DNA of 64,000 nt. Source: Nymphaea colorata (taxonomy: Eukaryota; Streptophyta; Magnoliopsida; Nymphaeales; Nymphaeaceae). The stretch is taken from contig NC_045150.1 of the NCBI RefSeq assembly GCF_008831285.2, positions 11,453,868 to 11,517,867 on the forward strand, read 5' to 3'. Under the pieces are notes generated by a model, which was not told where the DNA came from, made no database searches, and worked only from the letters and a program-made list of their open reading frames with translations. A program made the position numbers and the translations under genes. This document shows, piece after piece, positions 10,881-22,230 of this stretch (positions within the stretch are counted from its first letter, which is position 1; each line of letters begins with the position of its first letter).

Positions 10881-12775
10881 CTTGTTAACACTTGATTTTA
10901 TTTAGTGAAATTTCATGTACATAAGGAAAATGCAATGTAACATGTTACTTCCGACGTCAAATTCTCTTGCAGATGCCTTCTCCACAGAAAATCATTTATT
11001 AACAAAGTATTTCACCACGTTCCTTGTCATATATTCCTTGACAACTGGCATCTTCTCATGGAATATAATTGACTTCCAATGTGTTTGATGGTGAAAGTAA
11101 AGTTCATGACATGGGAGGTGAATTTTCATTTCTTTATGTTCATTTGGTCAACAAATAAAGACTTAAGTTAGAAAAATGGAGATGAGGTTTGAAAAATAGC
11201 AATTATTCCAAAACTTTCGCTAAATTGGAAACATGTTCTAGAATATCACCTCTTCTTGATGTCAGCATCAAGATGGGTAAGAATTGAGGTGTTGGCAAAG
11301 CACAATTAAGTTAAAAATATCTACCCACAAGTTTATTGTCCATTTGCAAATTCAAATTGCTAAAGAAGGAAAATTATTTTTGTGGAAGTGCACAAAATGT
11401 CTTTCATACCAAGGTAATAAGAAAAATGTCTACTCACTAGATGATTTTCTTATTTCTTTTTTCAAATTTTGCCATCACAGTAGATGTTCTCCCCCATTCT
11501 ATCTAAGAGAGTGTTTCTTAAGGCAGTACTTCTAAAGGTTTGAATAAGTTATTAAAACACTAGAAAGCAATGTTTTCGGATCTACCCCAATCTTTAAGCC
11601 ATATTCGTAAAACATGATGTTCATATTTCTATTTTAATATTACCCCTGGAGTTCTAAAATTAGTTGCTTCTTTCACGGTCAAAAGACCGGACCCCTTGAA
11701 CAAACGATACCTTTTAAACTTGCAATTTTTTTTAAAGAATAAAACAAAAGATGGACAAAAATGGTTCACAATAAAATGTCATTAAAATCAGCCTTTTTTA
11801 AATATTTAAATATTCTGAATCAGCCTGTCATTCACTTCTTGTTTTTAAATATTTTAACAAATTTCTTATTTTTAATATTTTTTATTTTTACGAGAGATTA
11901 ATTTTTAGATTCTCTTTACCGATTCCCAACAGATTCAACTGAATTGGGAGCCTCACCGATACGGCTTTAAACCGACTCCGACAAGAGTGGTTGACAGTCT
12001 TATATATAAATCATATACTGCTACCTTTAGATGTGAAGAAAATAACATAGGGAAGCAATACCGGATGCAAAAGCAGGAGACGGACACTTTGTAAAATATC
12101 ACACTAGCATAAATCATAAGATTTAGAGAAGAACGAGGATGTCGAAGGATTGGATTCAAATCTGATACAGCAATTACCATATCCAGTCTTTTTTATGTTG
12201 CATAAGTTGATTTGGAAATGGATTGGTATACAATTAATATAAAAGTTATTAGAAACCAAATTCAGATTTCTGCATTCGGATCTCCTCAAATGTCTGATAT
12301 GTATCGTATTCAGTTAGAAAAGCTCCATACAACACCCGCTCCTGATTACTAATAGGATGCTAATGTTCTTTCCGGATCTAATTGTATCAAGTTAGACAAA
12401 TAGATGAAATACTGAAGCTCGAACCCTAATCAACTCTAAACCTAGATCAGATATTGAATTATATATGAAAACAGAGATCCTTCTCAAAGGGAGGGGGTTG
12501 GCCAAATATAAAATTTAGCTATTAAATTTTTTTCAAAATTTTGGTTTAGAATTAAATAAGGGTTGACCCCCGTTAAAAATTTTCAAAATTTTTATTCACT
12601 GGTCACATGGTTGTTTGGTACTTGGGTTGGCTATCACGCAATGTGGTTCACAGAACCACCACCCAGGTACATATGCACACAAAGGAACAAGAAGAAGCTC
12701 GTATCTGTGTCCATGCGAAAACCGCAAAATCTCAACGTAAGAAAAAGAACGAGTCCCCTATTAGCTGACTCCCGC
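10881..12775. other. No gene recognised
   Basis: AT-rich sequence without a supported exon. No repeat structure that I could pair elsewhere in the window. Confidence 0.4.
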
Positions 12776-13236
12776 AATTCTACAGATCAAACCTACAACG
12801 GCTGCAACAACCTCGACTCCAGGGATCAAAATTGCACTATATATCATTAAGAAATTACATTTGAATATTGTACACTATATACATAGCCATCATCCTCTCA
12901 GTGTATTTAGCCTGTCCACCCAACAGAGCCCACTAATCCTTCAATGGCACGAGACCAATCATGCAACGACCGGAACGCTAGGTATCTCCAACAGTCAGCG
13001 TTCATTTGGACATGAAATTAGTCAATGGAAAATTAATCAATGTTAGACAAGTATACAAGAGTAGCAGGATTTGCAGCCGATGGCTGGAATGGCACCGGCA
13101 TTACAGGTCTCATATTCAGGCTTGTGCATGGCACCTGGAAGTCTCCAACACTTGGGGGGACACAATGAAGGTCCACTACCATTACCAAATGAACCGATTC
13201 CAGATTGCTGGAATGGTGCCAGGGTGGAAATATTTC
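12776..13236 (-). pseudogene. Last exon and 3' flank of the MOM1-like gene (inverted-repeat arm 1)
   Basis: The exon follows an acceptor TTTTGCTGTAG at 13,237-13,247 and starts GNISTLAPFQQSG. A small shift relative to the other copy moves the frame near the run of C residues at about 13,157. The rest still reads as the same Pro/Ser-rich tail in another frame. The arm pairs with 19,168-19,632 on the opposite strand, including about 200 bases past the coding part. Confidence 0.65.
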
Positions 13237-13597
13237 CTACAGCAAAAGAAACCTGCTAAGAGTTTTAAGAATAAAATCCACAAAGCATGTAAATTGCTAA
13301 CGAAGGTGATTATGTTGGTAACATGAAGTGTCACAACCAAGTTACCAACTGCTTGGAACTGCATAAGCACAGAGGATGCATGACTTATGCAGCTCATATA
13401 ACAAATGTATGATCATTTGAGAAAGTTCACAAACAAACCAAGATAAACAAAAGCAAAATGAACATAAAAAGCCTATGATTATAGAATACAAGTTCATGCA
13501 TGCTTTTCACAAAAAAAAAGGCTGAAACAATTAGACTATAGAATGCAAAAGTGAACGACAAAATGATGCATGTGCAACATTAGGCCTTCATAATTAC

Positions 13598-13782
13598 CTG
13601 GCTGCACAACCAACTGTTGTGCTCTAGGATCAAGAAACTTGAAAGCTACTGCAAGAAAGAGGTTAAGCATGACCTTCATCATGTTATCCTCCAGTGTCCT
13701 TTTAGTCGGTGAGTATCTCGACTCTGCATCTTGGAGCAGCTTCGCACACTTCTGTTTTACTTCCTCAATTTCTTTATCACGT
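13598..13782 (-). pseudogene. MOM1-like coiled-coil exon
   Basis: Bounded by an acceptor (TTGCTGCAG) and a donor (CAGCCAG|GTAATT), and open throughout. It encodes about 61 residues: a charged coiled coil (KEIEEVKQK, LLQDAES) followed by a helix ending FLDPRAQQLVVQP. This is the best-preserved exon of the gene fragment. Confidence 0.65.
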
Positions 13783-13859
13783 CTGCAGCAAGACTTACTT
13801 TCTAATTTAAAAGAAAAACTAAAGACATAAGATAAACCAAAAGAATGAAACAGAAGAAC

Positions 13860-14165
13860 TTAGGTTTAAGTCACAGACCACGTCTTCATAGAACTTCTTG
13901 GTTTGGTCCTCTTCATTGTACATTCTGACTATCTCGTGGTAGAGCGGGTCAAGATAATTCATGACAGGGGCATGAAAAATTGGAGTAGCAGTCTGGAGGG
14001 TTTGCTCACCAGACTCTGAACCTATAGTTCTCCCCCTTGTATTTGCTGAAGCAATTTGATTGGCTAGCCACAGGGGGCAGCATTGGTGTAGCAGGCAAAA
14101 AGACAGAGCGGCAGTGAACAACACACTCAACATCATGTGGTTGCTGGAGAGAAACTCCCACATGA
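13860..14165 (-). pseudogene. MOM1-like exon preceding the coiled coil
   Basis: Reads NQIASANTRGR, then YLDPLYHEIVRMYNEEDQ and KKFYEDV, joining in sense to the coiled-coil exon. The expected Lys/Leu-rich link between YEDV and RDKEIEEV is not recognisable, so the donor site is probably damaged. Confidence 0.55.
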
Positions 14166-15456
14166 GGAAAGAGAATCCAACATGGCTTCTGCATGCCCAC
14201 TTTCTCTTGTTGATTCTGCAGATGAGGACCTCTCATCAGGATTTGCAGACGAAACCTGAACCTGTTCAGCTGATACATGAAAGGTACCAAGTGGTTGCTG
14301 TACTGGACCCCTGGCAAGAGAAGAAGACTCCAAAACAAGACCATGATCATGTTCTCTCATTGTTTCTGCACATGTGAGTCCTCGACTAGAATCCATACAG
14401 GATGATGGCTCAACAACTTGCTCAACCGATGAAGGCAAAGCATCAAGTGGCTCCAGTACTGGAGCACTAGCCTCTCGAAAAGGCTCCAATCCAGTGATTC
14501 CATGATCAAATTCCCTCGCTACCTCTACAGAAGTAGATCTTCCATCAGAACTGGCAGAGCATGCCTGACCAACCTGCCTAGCTGATGAAGGGAAAGCATC
14601 CAGTGACGGGGTGAAACTCTATCCTGAGAAAGTGAACCCAATTCAGTATATCCTTCCATTTCCGCAAATGTAGGACTTTCAAGATCCATTCTGGAAACAT
14701 GAACCTGCACAGCTGATGAAGAAGCGGCATCAAGTTGTTCTTGTACTGAAACTCATGCCTGAGGATACTTTTTGTTCCGGGAGGTGCAGTCTTTTCACCG
14801 GGATCCACAGAAGACACCTGAATATGCAATTCAGCAACAGTAAGGATCAGCATTTGGAGCAAGACCCCATGCTAAACATGCTTGACTAGCAAAGGGACTG
14901 AGGCAGGATCAAATCAAATGACATTTCTTAGAAGGCCTAAAAGGTTTCATAATAGAACTTACCAACTTTGATTAAAGATGAATAAGTATGTTAAGTCAGG
15001 GAGCTTAAATAGTTTAAACTAACACACAAGCATTCAGCTATACATCCTAGTGAGACTAACTATGAAATGCATGTTAAGTGTCTCAAAATAAATAATGATA
15101 TAGTGCATATTGAGAACCACAAGCAAACAACTTACAGAATTTAGGATGCAAAAAAGACTCGATATGCATATACGTAGTACGTAACTCACCTGCTCATGTC
15201 AAAGCTCTTTTCTGCTGTAATGAACCAGCTGTTGTTCCATTCTGATCTTCCATTCTAGAATAAATCCCTGTTTCAATCATTCCACGAACACTGTTTGGCT
15301 CTGACTCCATTGGAGTGACATGATTTTCCTTCATGAGTATATTAGACTTCATTGGTCTCATGACAGCATCTGTTTGGTTGTCCTGCTTGGTTGATTCAAG
15401 CCCATCTGCAGACCCAAAGATGGATGCATTTTTAACTGCTTTTGGACCTATCAACG

Positions 15457-17124
15457 TGTTTTTGTTAAGAAATAGGATTTCTAAGTTAGTTGTTACCTCT
15501 TAGATAGGTATTACCTTAGTTAGGATTTAGTTTATTTTTCTGTTTTATTTTTATTTCGTATTTCTTATTTTTTTATTTGTTTAACTGAGCTAGCCGTTGG
15601 CAGTTCCAATGGCTCTATTAAGAGCCGTTGGAACTAGCCCAACGGCTAGTTCAGCCCCTTCCTCCTTATTCTTTCTTGTATAAATATTTGTAACAGTCTC
15701 TTGCAATAGTAAGCTGTCTTTTACAACCTTCATGTATTCAATTGAATATTTATTCTTCTCCACTTTGCCTTAGTGCATTTTACTGCTATATGCTTCTTTT
15801 GTAACTGTTATAGTCAACTTTTACATGGTATCAGAGCCGTTGGGCTGCTTATTGAAGCGTTATTAGAGGCTGTTATTATTATTTAAAATATTGCTTTCAT
15901 GGAGGACTCCAAAGTTTCAATCGAATGAGGAAGTTATCATGCTCCGTATAAGTTTGATGGAACCAATTACACGCTGTGGGTAAAATGCTTGCAAATGCAT
16001 ATAAAAAAAAATATTTATCGGGCTTCATAAGAGGTACGAAATCTCTAGTGTGTGGAATGAGTTGGATCAACTTAATCCCAAACTAGGGTTGGATTGCAAG
16101 TGTCATGAAATTAGAAGAAATGAAGTCGATGAATTTAAGCTTTTTCAATTTCTTCAACATCTATGACCTGAATTTGAACAAATAAGGTCAGTCATTCTTT
16201 CCTTAGCCTCTCCTCCACCCATCCATGAACTCCTTACTCGAATTTGAACAAATAAGTAGAGAAGAAACTAGAATGAAATTATCCAAAGAAATGGATAAGG
16301 ATAGTGTTCTTATTTCAAAACAAAAAGAAAAAAAAGTCTTAGCCGCCTCTAGACTCGGAAACAACATCAAATCTATTAGACCTCTTTACTTTAAACATCA
16401 AAATAGAGGAGAATATAAAGTTGTTTGCCACTTTTGTCGTGAACCGGGTCACATAAGACCTAATTGTCCAAAGTTAAACAACAATAAAGGACAATCACAA
16501 AACTATGGAGGAAATTTTCTCAAAAGAGGAGCTTTATATCCTCAAGGAGGGAAACACAACTAGGGAATTTCATATCCTCAAGGTGGATAATACAATACTA
16601 AACAATTTGATCAATGAAAGGCTGCAAATGTTGCAAATGAAAGATGTGATCTTTCATCAATCTTCACAACGTTGAATCAAATCATGACGGCCCTTCCACC
16701 CATGATCAATGAGTCAAATTCCGGAGCACTAGCAACAACTGCATCCACCTCCAAAACTCCCGGCATGTTTTCTTGGCTTTTAAACTCTGGTGCATCTTTT
16801 CATATGACATCAAATATATCATCTTTGACCAATTTTGAACAAACAAGAAATATAAATGGGATCATGTTCACTTGTGCAGGAACATGTCATGGAGAACATT
16901 CCTCTATAAAGGAAGAGTGTTGATGATTGCTTTCACTAAACAAGAACTATGTCTCTACGAAACAAATATCCACATTTTTTATAGACAAGCCCAACAAACG
17001 TAACCTTATCCATGAAGGATTCATCATAATTCATATGGTCATAGATAACCACTCCCTCTTTTCAAGTATGCTAGTAAGTTATCAAGCATGTGCAGACGAT
17101 CATAGTTATTACATTAAACAACTC
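15457..17124 (+). mobile_element. Ty1/Copia element, 3'-truncated, inside the MOM1-like gene
   Basis: The 5' LTR runs from TGTTTTTG (15,457; or TGTTAAG at 15,463) to ACA at 15,825. Inside it are a TATA box (TGTATAAATATT, about 15,678) and an imperfect palindrome around AGCCGTTGG (15,590-15,650). The primer site follows. gag starts at ATG 15,899 and has a TGA after eight codons. FDGTNYTLWVKCLQMHI is recognisable, and a CCHC zinc knuckle (CHFCREPGHIRPNC) lies at about 16,425-16,466. The protease motif reads NSGA instead of DSGA (about 16,782), a lost catalytic Asp. A piece of the region before integrase ends at about 17,124. Integrase, RT and the 3' LTR are missing. Confidence 0.88.
15826..15837 (+). 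other. Primer binding site, initiator Met-tRNA type
   Basis: TGGTATCAGAGC directly follows the CA end of the LTR. It is the standard Copia primer site complementary to the 3' end of plant initiator Met-tRNA. Confidence 0.92.
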
Positions 17125-18320
17125 TAACCCCAAAAAAACAGTTTCATAATGCATGCATTTGTAAAAGCATAAAAAATCCAAGTTCCACTTTATATTTGAA
17201 ACTGACAACTCATCCAACAATTGTAATGGCGGAAGCATGCATAAATATGTCATTTATCATAGTCCAACATGGAAGACCAGACTCCAGTCCCGGCAAGGTT
17301 TCTATTTTCAGATTTAAAAGCACAGATTTTAAAAATCATTGAACGTATAAGGACAAAACTCAAAAAAGAAAAACTGACGAGCAATTGCTACTGCCAATAC
17401 CTGGACTTCTTCGAGCTCTCAATTCCACAAATAGCGTTACCATTGCCACAGCTCTCCAATGTCTTTTCACATCTATCTCTCTTGTTGCCAGATAGAAAAA
17501 CACGTACCAAGACTAGCTGCCGCAATGTGGGATTTCTCGCCCGAATGCCCAGTTTCTGGGAAGTCTTTCTTCAGGCTTATAGTATCTGAGAATACTCTAA
17601 CAGTAAGGACATCACAACTTTTGCAAATATGTCTTAGAGTAGATTCTTGCAAGTTATTACCATAATATAACTGCAAATCTGCCTGAGTTGAATCCCTCTG
17701 AGGACTCAGCATGGCATCTAAGCCTCCCTTTGAAGTATGAGAGTCTGATAAGTTCTTATTCGTCTGGGAACTATGTGAATCAGCAGCAACAATTTGGGAC
17801 CTCTCACCAGAATTTTTAGCTTCCGCACCAGTAGAATTTGAAAGGACTGCATCTGTAAAGACATCAGAGAGACTTTGAATCATGATTAAAAAAGCTAAAC
17901 CATGTGAATAGCAAGATATTTACCATCATATTATGCCTCATCAACAAGTGAATTTCTCCCAGGACTTCCCATGATGCCTATGCTTGGTATTTTATCATTC
18001 TCACAGGGGAGAGCCATTTGCAGATCGATTCGTGGAAGCTCATGATCTGAACAACATCAAAAAAATCAATGTTCATTCTTGAAAGTTGAAACAAATAGTG
18101 GAACCTATAAACAGATACTGTACACAATGAGTTACCAAAAAATATGTTATCCCTATGAGAGTCTTGATCTCTACAAGCAAACACACTCTGGGAGAAATCA
18201 ATAACTTCCTGAGAATAGACGCCCAACCTTTGCAGTGTTTTGACAACACATAGCTCTCTTCACTTACTGATGGATGTGGGTCACCTTTAGCATTATGAAT
18301 ACCAGCTTTCAGTTCTGCAC
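17125..18320 (-). pseudogene. MOM1-like upstream exons beyond the Copia insertion
   Basis: A long open stretch on the minus strand (17,473-17,883) encodes a Ser/Asn/Gln-rich sequence with SDSHTSKGGLDAMLSPQRDS. Shorter pieces continue to about 18,320. The assignment to the MOM1-like gene is by composition and collinearity only. Confidence 0.4.
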
Positions 18321-18477
18321 TTTCACTGTCATTCTAAAGACTATTTTCTGTCACTGGGATGGACTTCATTATAATTTTACCACTGCATAATCTGCAAAAA
18401 TTTCCATTTTCCATATTGGGTTAGAAGACATAACCATTCCCCATGCTCCATATTAAAATATAAAAAACGATGAATTT

Positions 18478-18645
18478 ACTCTTAAAATAATTTTTCTTAA
18501 AACAACTTAAATCTAAGCATGTTTTTATAAATATATTAATACGTTTATATTTTATTCAAAAATCATTTTTAGCAAAAAAATAAAAGGTCTGGTTATCCCT
18601 GACCTAAGCGTCTAGTTTCTACTAATCTCTCTCCCCCTCTCTCTA

Positions 18646-18716
<71 letters not shown>

Positions 18717-18833
18717 TAAGAGAGAGAGAGATATATATGAGGACTAAATTTTTTTATTAAAGTGTATTTAAACAAAATGGGTCAGAGATAAAAACTAGGC
18801 GTTTTAATCTTGGTGTTTATGTTTTTTTTGCTC
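18478..18833. repeat. Repeat shared with the long inverted arms, with (CT)n(AT)n(AG)n core
   Basis: GGTCTGGTTATCCCTGACCT, then CT, AT and GA runs, then ATTTAAACAAAAT. The same order occurs at 62,183-62,461 and, in reverse, inside 27,495-27,720. A following piece (ACTAGGCGTTTTAATCTTG) also occurs at about 61,979. The core can fold on itself. Confidence 0.75.
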
Positions 18834-18878
18834 ATGAGTCTTTTACTCATGAAATTTTTTCAAAAATTCAATGATATA

Positions 18879-19016
18879 ATGACCTGCCTGCCCCATCGCT
18901 AAAAATGTTATTCACTGACAGCTCTTGAACTTCGTTTGTGAAACTTTCTTTTTATTGATGGGTCATTTTCATACCGTCAGTGAATATCTTTTTTAGCGAT
19001 GGTGCTGGCAGGTCAC
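18879..19016. mobile_element. Fold-back MITE of about 138 bp
   Basis: Left end TGACCTGCCTGCCCCATCGC continues to TTCACTGAC. The right end is its reverse complement with a few changes (GTCAGTGAATATC...GCTGGCAGGTCA). Arms are about 42 bases. No clear target duplication beyond a possible TA. Confidence 0.7.
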
Positions 19017-19147
19017 TAGAAACTTTTGATCTGTTTTCTTTACTTTAAATATGTGGTCAGGTTTATGCGTTCTATTTCTGTGTTTGTTCATGTCTAAAAT
19101 TAAAAAAGATAAACTGAAGGTGCCCAATAAATGAGTAAAATGGCAAG

Positions 19148-19632
19148 CTCTTATTCTTTTGCTGTAGGAAATATTTCCACCCTGGTACCGTTCCAGCAAT
19201 TTGGAAACGATCCATCTGGTAACCGTAGTGGACATTTCTTTGTGCCCCCTCCAAGTGTTGGAGACCTCTAGGTGCCATGCACAAGCCTGAATCTGAGACC
19301 TATAATGCCGGTGCCATCCCAGTCATCGGCTGCAAATCCTGCTGCTCTTGTATACTTGTTTGACGATGATTAATTTTTCATTAACTAATTTCATGTCCAA
19401 ATGAAAGGTGAAGGCTGAAGATACCTAGCGTTTTGGTCTTTGCATGGTTGGTCTCGTGCCATTGAAGGATTACAGCGCTCTGTCGGGTGGAAGGCTGCTG
19501 CACTGAGAGGATGAAGGCTCTGTATATAGTGTACAATATTCAAATGTAATTTGTTAATTATATATAGTGCAATTTTGATCCCTGGAGTCGAGGTTGATGC
19601 AGCCGCTGTAGGTTTGATCTGTAGAATTTCAA
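19148..19632 (+). pseudogene. Inverted copy of the MOM1-like last exon (arm 2)
   Basis: Reverse complement of 12,776-13,257 at high similarity. The acceptor GCTGTAG is at 19,161-19,167 and the exon starts GNISTLVPFQQFG. It stays in the original frame longer than the minus-strand copy (VPPPSVGDL) but has a TAG at about 19,269 where the other copy has CAG. It ends in the sense SSAANPAALVYL. No upstream MOM1-like exons accompany it, so it is an isolated duplicate. Confidence 0.7.
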
Positions 19633-19639
19633 GAATCCC

Positions 19640-20827
19640 ATGTGCACTATGCCCTTTCAGGATAATAATATGATCATGTCTATTCCATAGTTTTGAAACG
19701 TTAAGTTAAAACCCAACAAGAAATAACACACACACATAAAAGAACTAAGGTTGCGAATAGCAAGGGCTTTATTGCTTTATATGGAACCAGATGTGATTTC
19801 AGCTAGACTTTGTACTCTATTCAGAAGCCAAGCTGTTCACATATGAATATAGCAACACTTCCCTTGGCCTTAGCCCACTGTTCAACTTGGAAAATCCTAC
19901 GAGTCTGTTCATTACAGGATGAACATGAACAATCGTATGGACTTGCCTCATTTATGTGGTGTACCTAATAACAAATAACATTTTTCTGGTCATATGGTGT
20001 AACTAGTAACTGATATTCTTTTTTGTGCTACAGGGTATAGAAATCATTATGTTTTTATTTGCGCACACATACCTCTTTTCCTAATATGTCATAAAAGTAG
20101 TGAGGGAACCCTATAGAGGCTGGAGAAATTCTAGAATGATTGTGAAACTTCTAAGTGAAATTGCAACCAATTGGATTTGAAATGTGACTTTGGTGGTGGA
20201 TCGAGTACAAGGTAAATTAGATATGGTTATACATGCAGGAGGTTAAGTGTATCACATTCAAGATGATATTCATAATCCAGCTACGTGAAAGCAAATGTGA
20301 GTCCAAATCCAAATCTGTTTTAGTTTTCAATTCAGATCTGAAAACTTTTCCCATATCACTAATTTAATGTGTTTTATTGGATAACCAATCTAGATCCTGT
20401 CTGTGGACATCCCTATAGTGGACAAGCCCGGGCAAACACATGTGGGTTCATGCACACATGCAGAGGCGTATATGTGTATATAGATATACAGCAAGTCCAG
20501 TATATGTACTTGTATGTGAAATTTACATCTTAAAAATTGAACCATATAAATATGATATCTGTCAGTCTTTATGATTATCTCACCCACTAGAGATTGGACA
20601 GTGCCACTACGTAAATGAAGAGACCAAAAACTGAAGAAGAATGGGAGAAACAACTATGGCAACACAGTAATTTCGTGTTTGGCCCTTCCTCATAACTATC
20701 CTCTGAGGCAAGAGATTGTTAGTGCCATTAACTCACAAGACAAAGAGATTCCACATTCCATAAGCTGTACCTATTACTGGTGATTGATGCGAAAAAATGG
20801 TTTAAAGGAAACACGTGTGTTCCATTC
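19640..20827. other. No gene recognised
   Basis: AT-rich. No exon, repeat pair or element end that I can support. Confidence 0.4.
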
Positions 20828-20974
20828 GTTCTTGTAATCATCCCAAATTTTTAAAAAGTGCTACACTCTTTTACCAAAACAGAAATTCCAATTTTTGAGA
20901 TCCAAAAACCCAAGTTCAGTCCAAATCTAGCATTCCAAACCCAAAATTCGAAATCAAAGTCAAAATGACAAAAT

Positions 20975-21140
20975 TTGATCGTGCAATGCACGACTGCGAG
21001 CTTGCGCAACCATGCGGCACGCGCGACCGTGAGCTTGCATGACCACGTGCTCACGCGACCACGCAACCGGGCACGGGCATGCGCGGTCGCGGCAACGCTT
21101 GTGCGTTGCTGCTCGCGTGCGCTGCCAAGGCGCTTAGCCT
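20975..21140. other. CpG-rich island inside LTR copy B
   Basis: A block dense in CGCG, GCGC and CACGCGACC, in strong contrast with the AT-rich surroundings. It is absent from copy A. Repeated units around CGACC/TGCATGACCACG suggest degenerate short tandem repeats. Confidence 0.6.
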
Positions 21141-21689
21141 CCATTTTTTCTTCAAACTCGACCGTTAGAGGGCGATTTTGAACATTTTAAGTGGGCATTA
21201 ACCCTGACTACACCTAAAAAATGGATTTACAGACCTAATGGCCAATCACACTCATTTCAAACCTATTTCTTTTAAAAAAGAATTGAAAATAATGCAAAAT
21301 TATTTGAACTTCGCATGAAAATTTTATGAAATTCAAAAAAATTTGAATTTTGAGTTTTCGTTCCAAAACTCTCCATAATTACCATCATTTTCCCCCTCTT
21401 GGGAAAAAGGAGCTAGCCCTTGGAGAAGCCCTAGTGCATTGTCACTTGAGGACTTAGAATTTTAAGTTGTCTTCCTCCATTTCCTTCTTTTTCTTCTTCT
21501 TCTTCTTCTCCAACTTGAAGCAAGGTACAGCAACTTTAAGGGAGCACGAAGATCTCTTGGAGGCCTCTTGTTCATCACCTTGGATCTCTATTGAAGGCGA
21601 GTCTAAGATCATTCTAAGCAAGGGCAATCATTTTCTTCCCAAAATCATTCTCATGAAAGGTATGTAACCAACATCCCATTTCATTCTTT

Positions 21690-22230
21690 CTATTTTCTTT
21701 CATTTTTCATCACCCCATGGCCATACAAGATAGCTCTAAAATCTCTTAGAGTCAAGAGGCTATTCTTGAGTGAACCGGGAACATGAGAAAGCTAAGTGAC
21801 ATTTCATTTTATGATTCAATCATACTATCTCTTTTCTTAAATATAATCTTGTTTTGCTTCTCTCATTTTCCTCTCCTCTTCATCTCCCCATAGCTCTCCA
21901 TAGCTATATGAGATAGTTCTCCATCTCTATTTTATATACCTCTCCATCTCTATTTTATAAAGAGACTATGATCGAGTGCACCGGGAGCATGACAAGAGGA
22001 GATGATAATTTATTTTATGATTGCATCATGTTCTATCTTTTATTGGATGTAGCCATGTTTTGGTTCCCTTATTTTCTCTCCTCCTCATCTCCCTATGGTC
22101 ATATGAGATAGTTTTCAATCTCTATCTTAAAGTCAAGAGACTATGCTCGAGTACACCGGAAGCATAGGAAGATGAGATGATCTTTAATTTTATGGTTGAA
22201 TCATACTCTTTCTCTTTTCTTAAATATTGC
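21690..22230. repeat. Three diverged tandem units of about 180-200 bp in LTR copy B
   Basis: Each unit has a CATCTCCCCATAG-like start, AGATAG, CTATnnTCGAGT, ACCGGGAnCATGA/AGCATAG, and an ATTTTATGATT plus AATCATACT-like end. This accounts for much of the size difference from copy A. Confidence 0.7.

Larger units (their letters stand above)
12776..18320 (-). pseudogene. MOM1-like silencing factor, C-terminal part, disrupted
   Basis: A minus-strand gene fragment read from about 18,320 down to 12,776. The clearest part is the pair of exons near 13.6-14.1 kb. One has a DPLYHEI...DQTKKFYED motif, the other RDKEIEEVKQKCAKLLQDAE followed by a hydrophobic NLFLAVAFKF stretch. This is the coiled-coil CMM2-type region of MOM1-like proteins, plant nuclear factors of transcriptional silencing. 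Upstream exons (about 14,130-14,860, 15,194-15,454, 17,470-17,880) are rich in Ser, Glu and Gln, as in the long disordered part of that family. The helicase-like part is absent. A Copia element interrupts it at 15,457-17,124, and frames shift between 14,133 and 14,860. The family call rests on motifs recalled from memory and needs a search. Confidence 0.6.

Noticed and set aside
20851-21181. Arg/Ala-rich frames in the CpG-rich block
   Set aside because: They lie inside the solo LTR, are open because of base composition, and have no motif.
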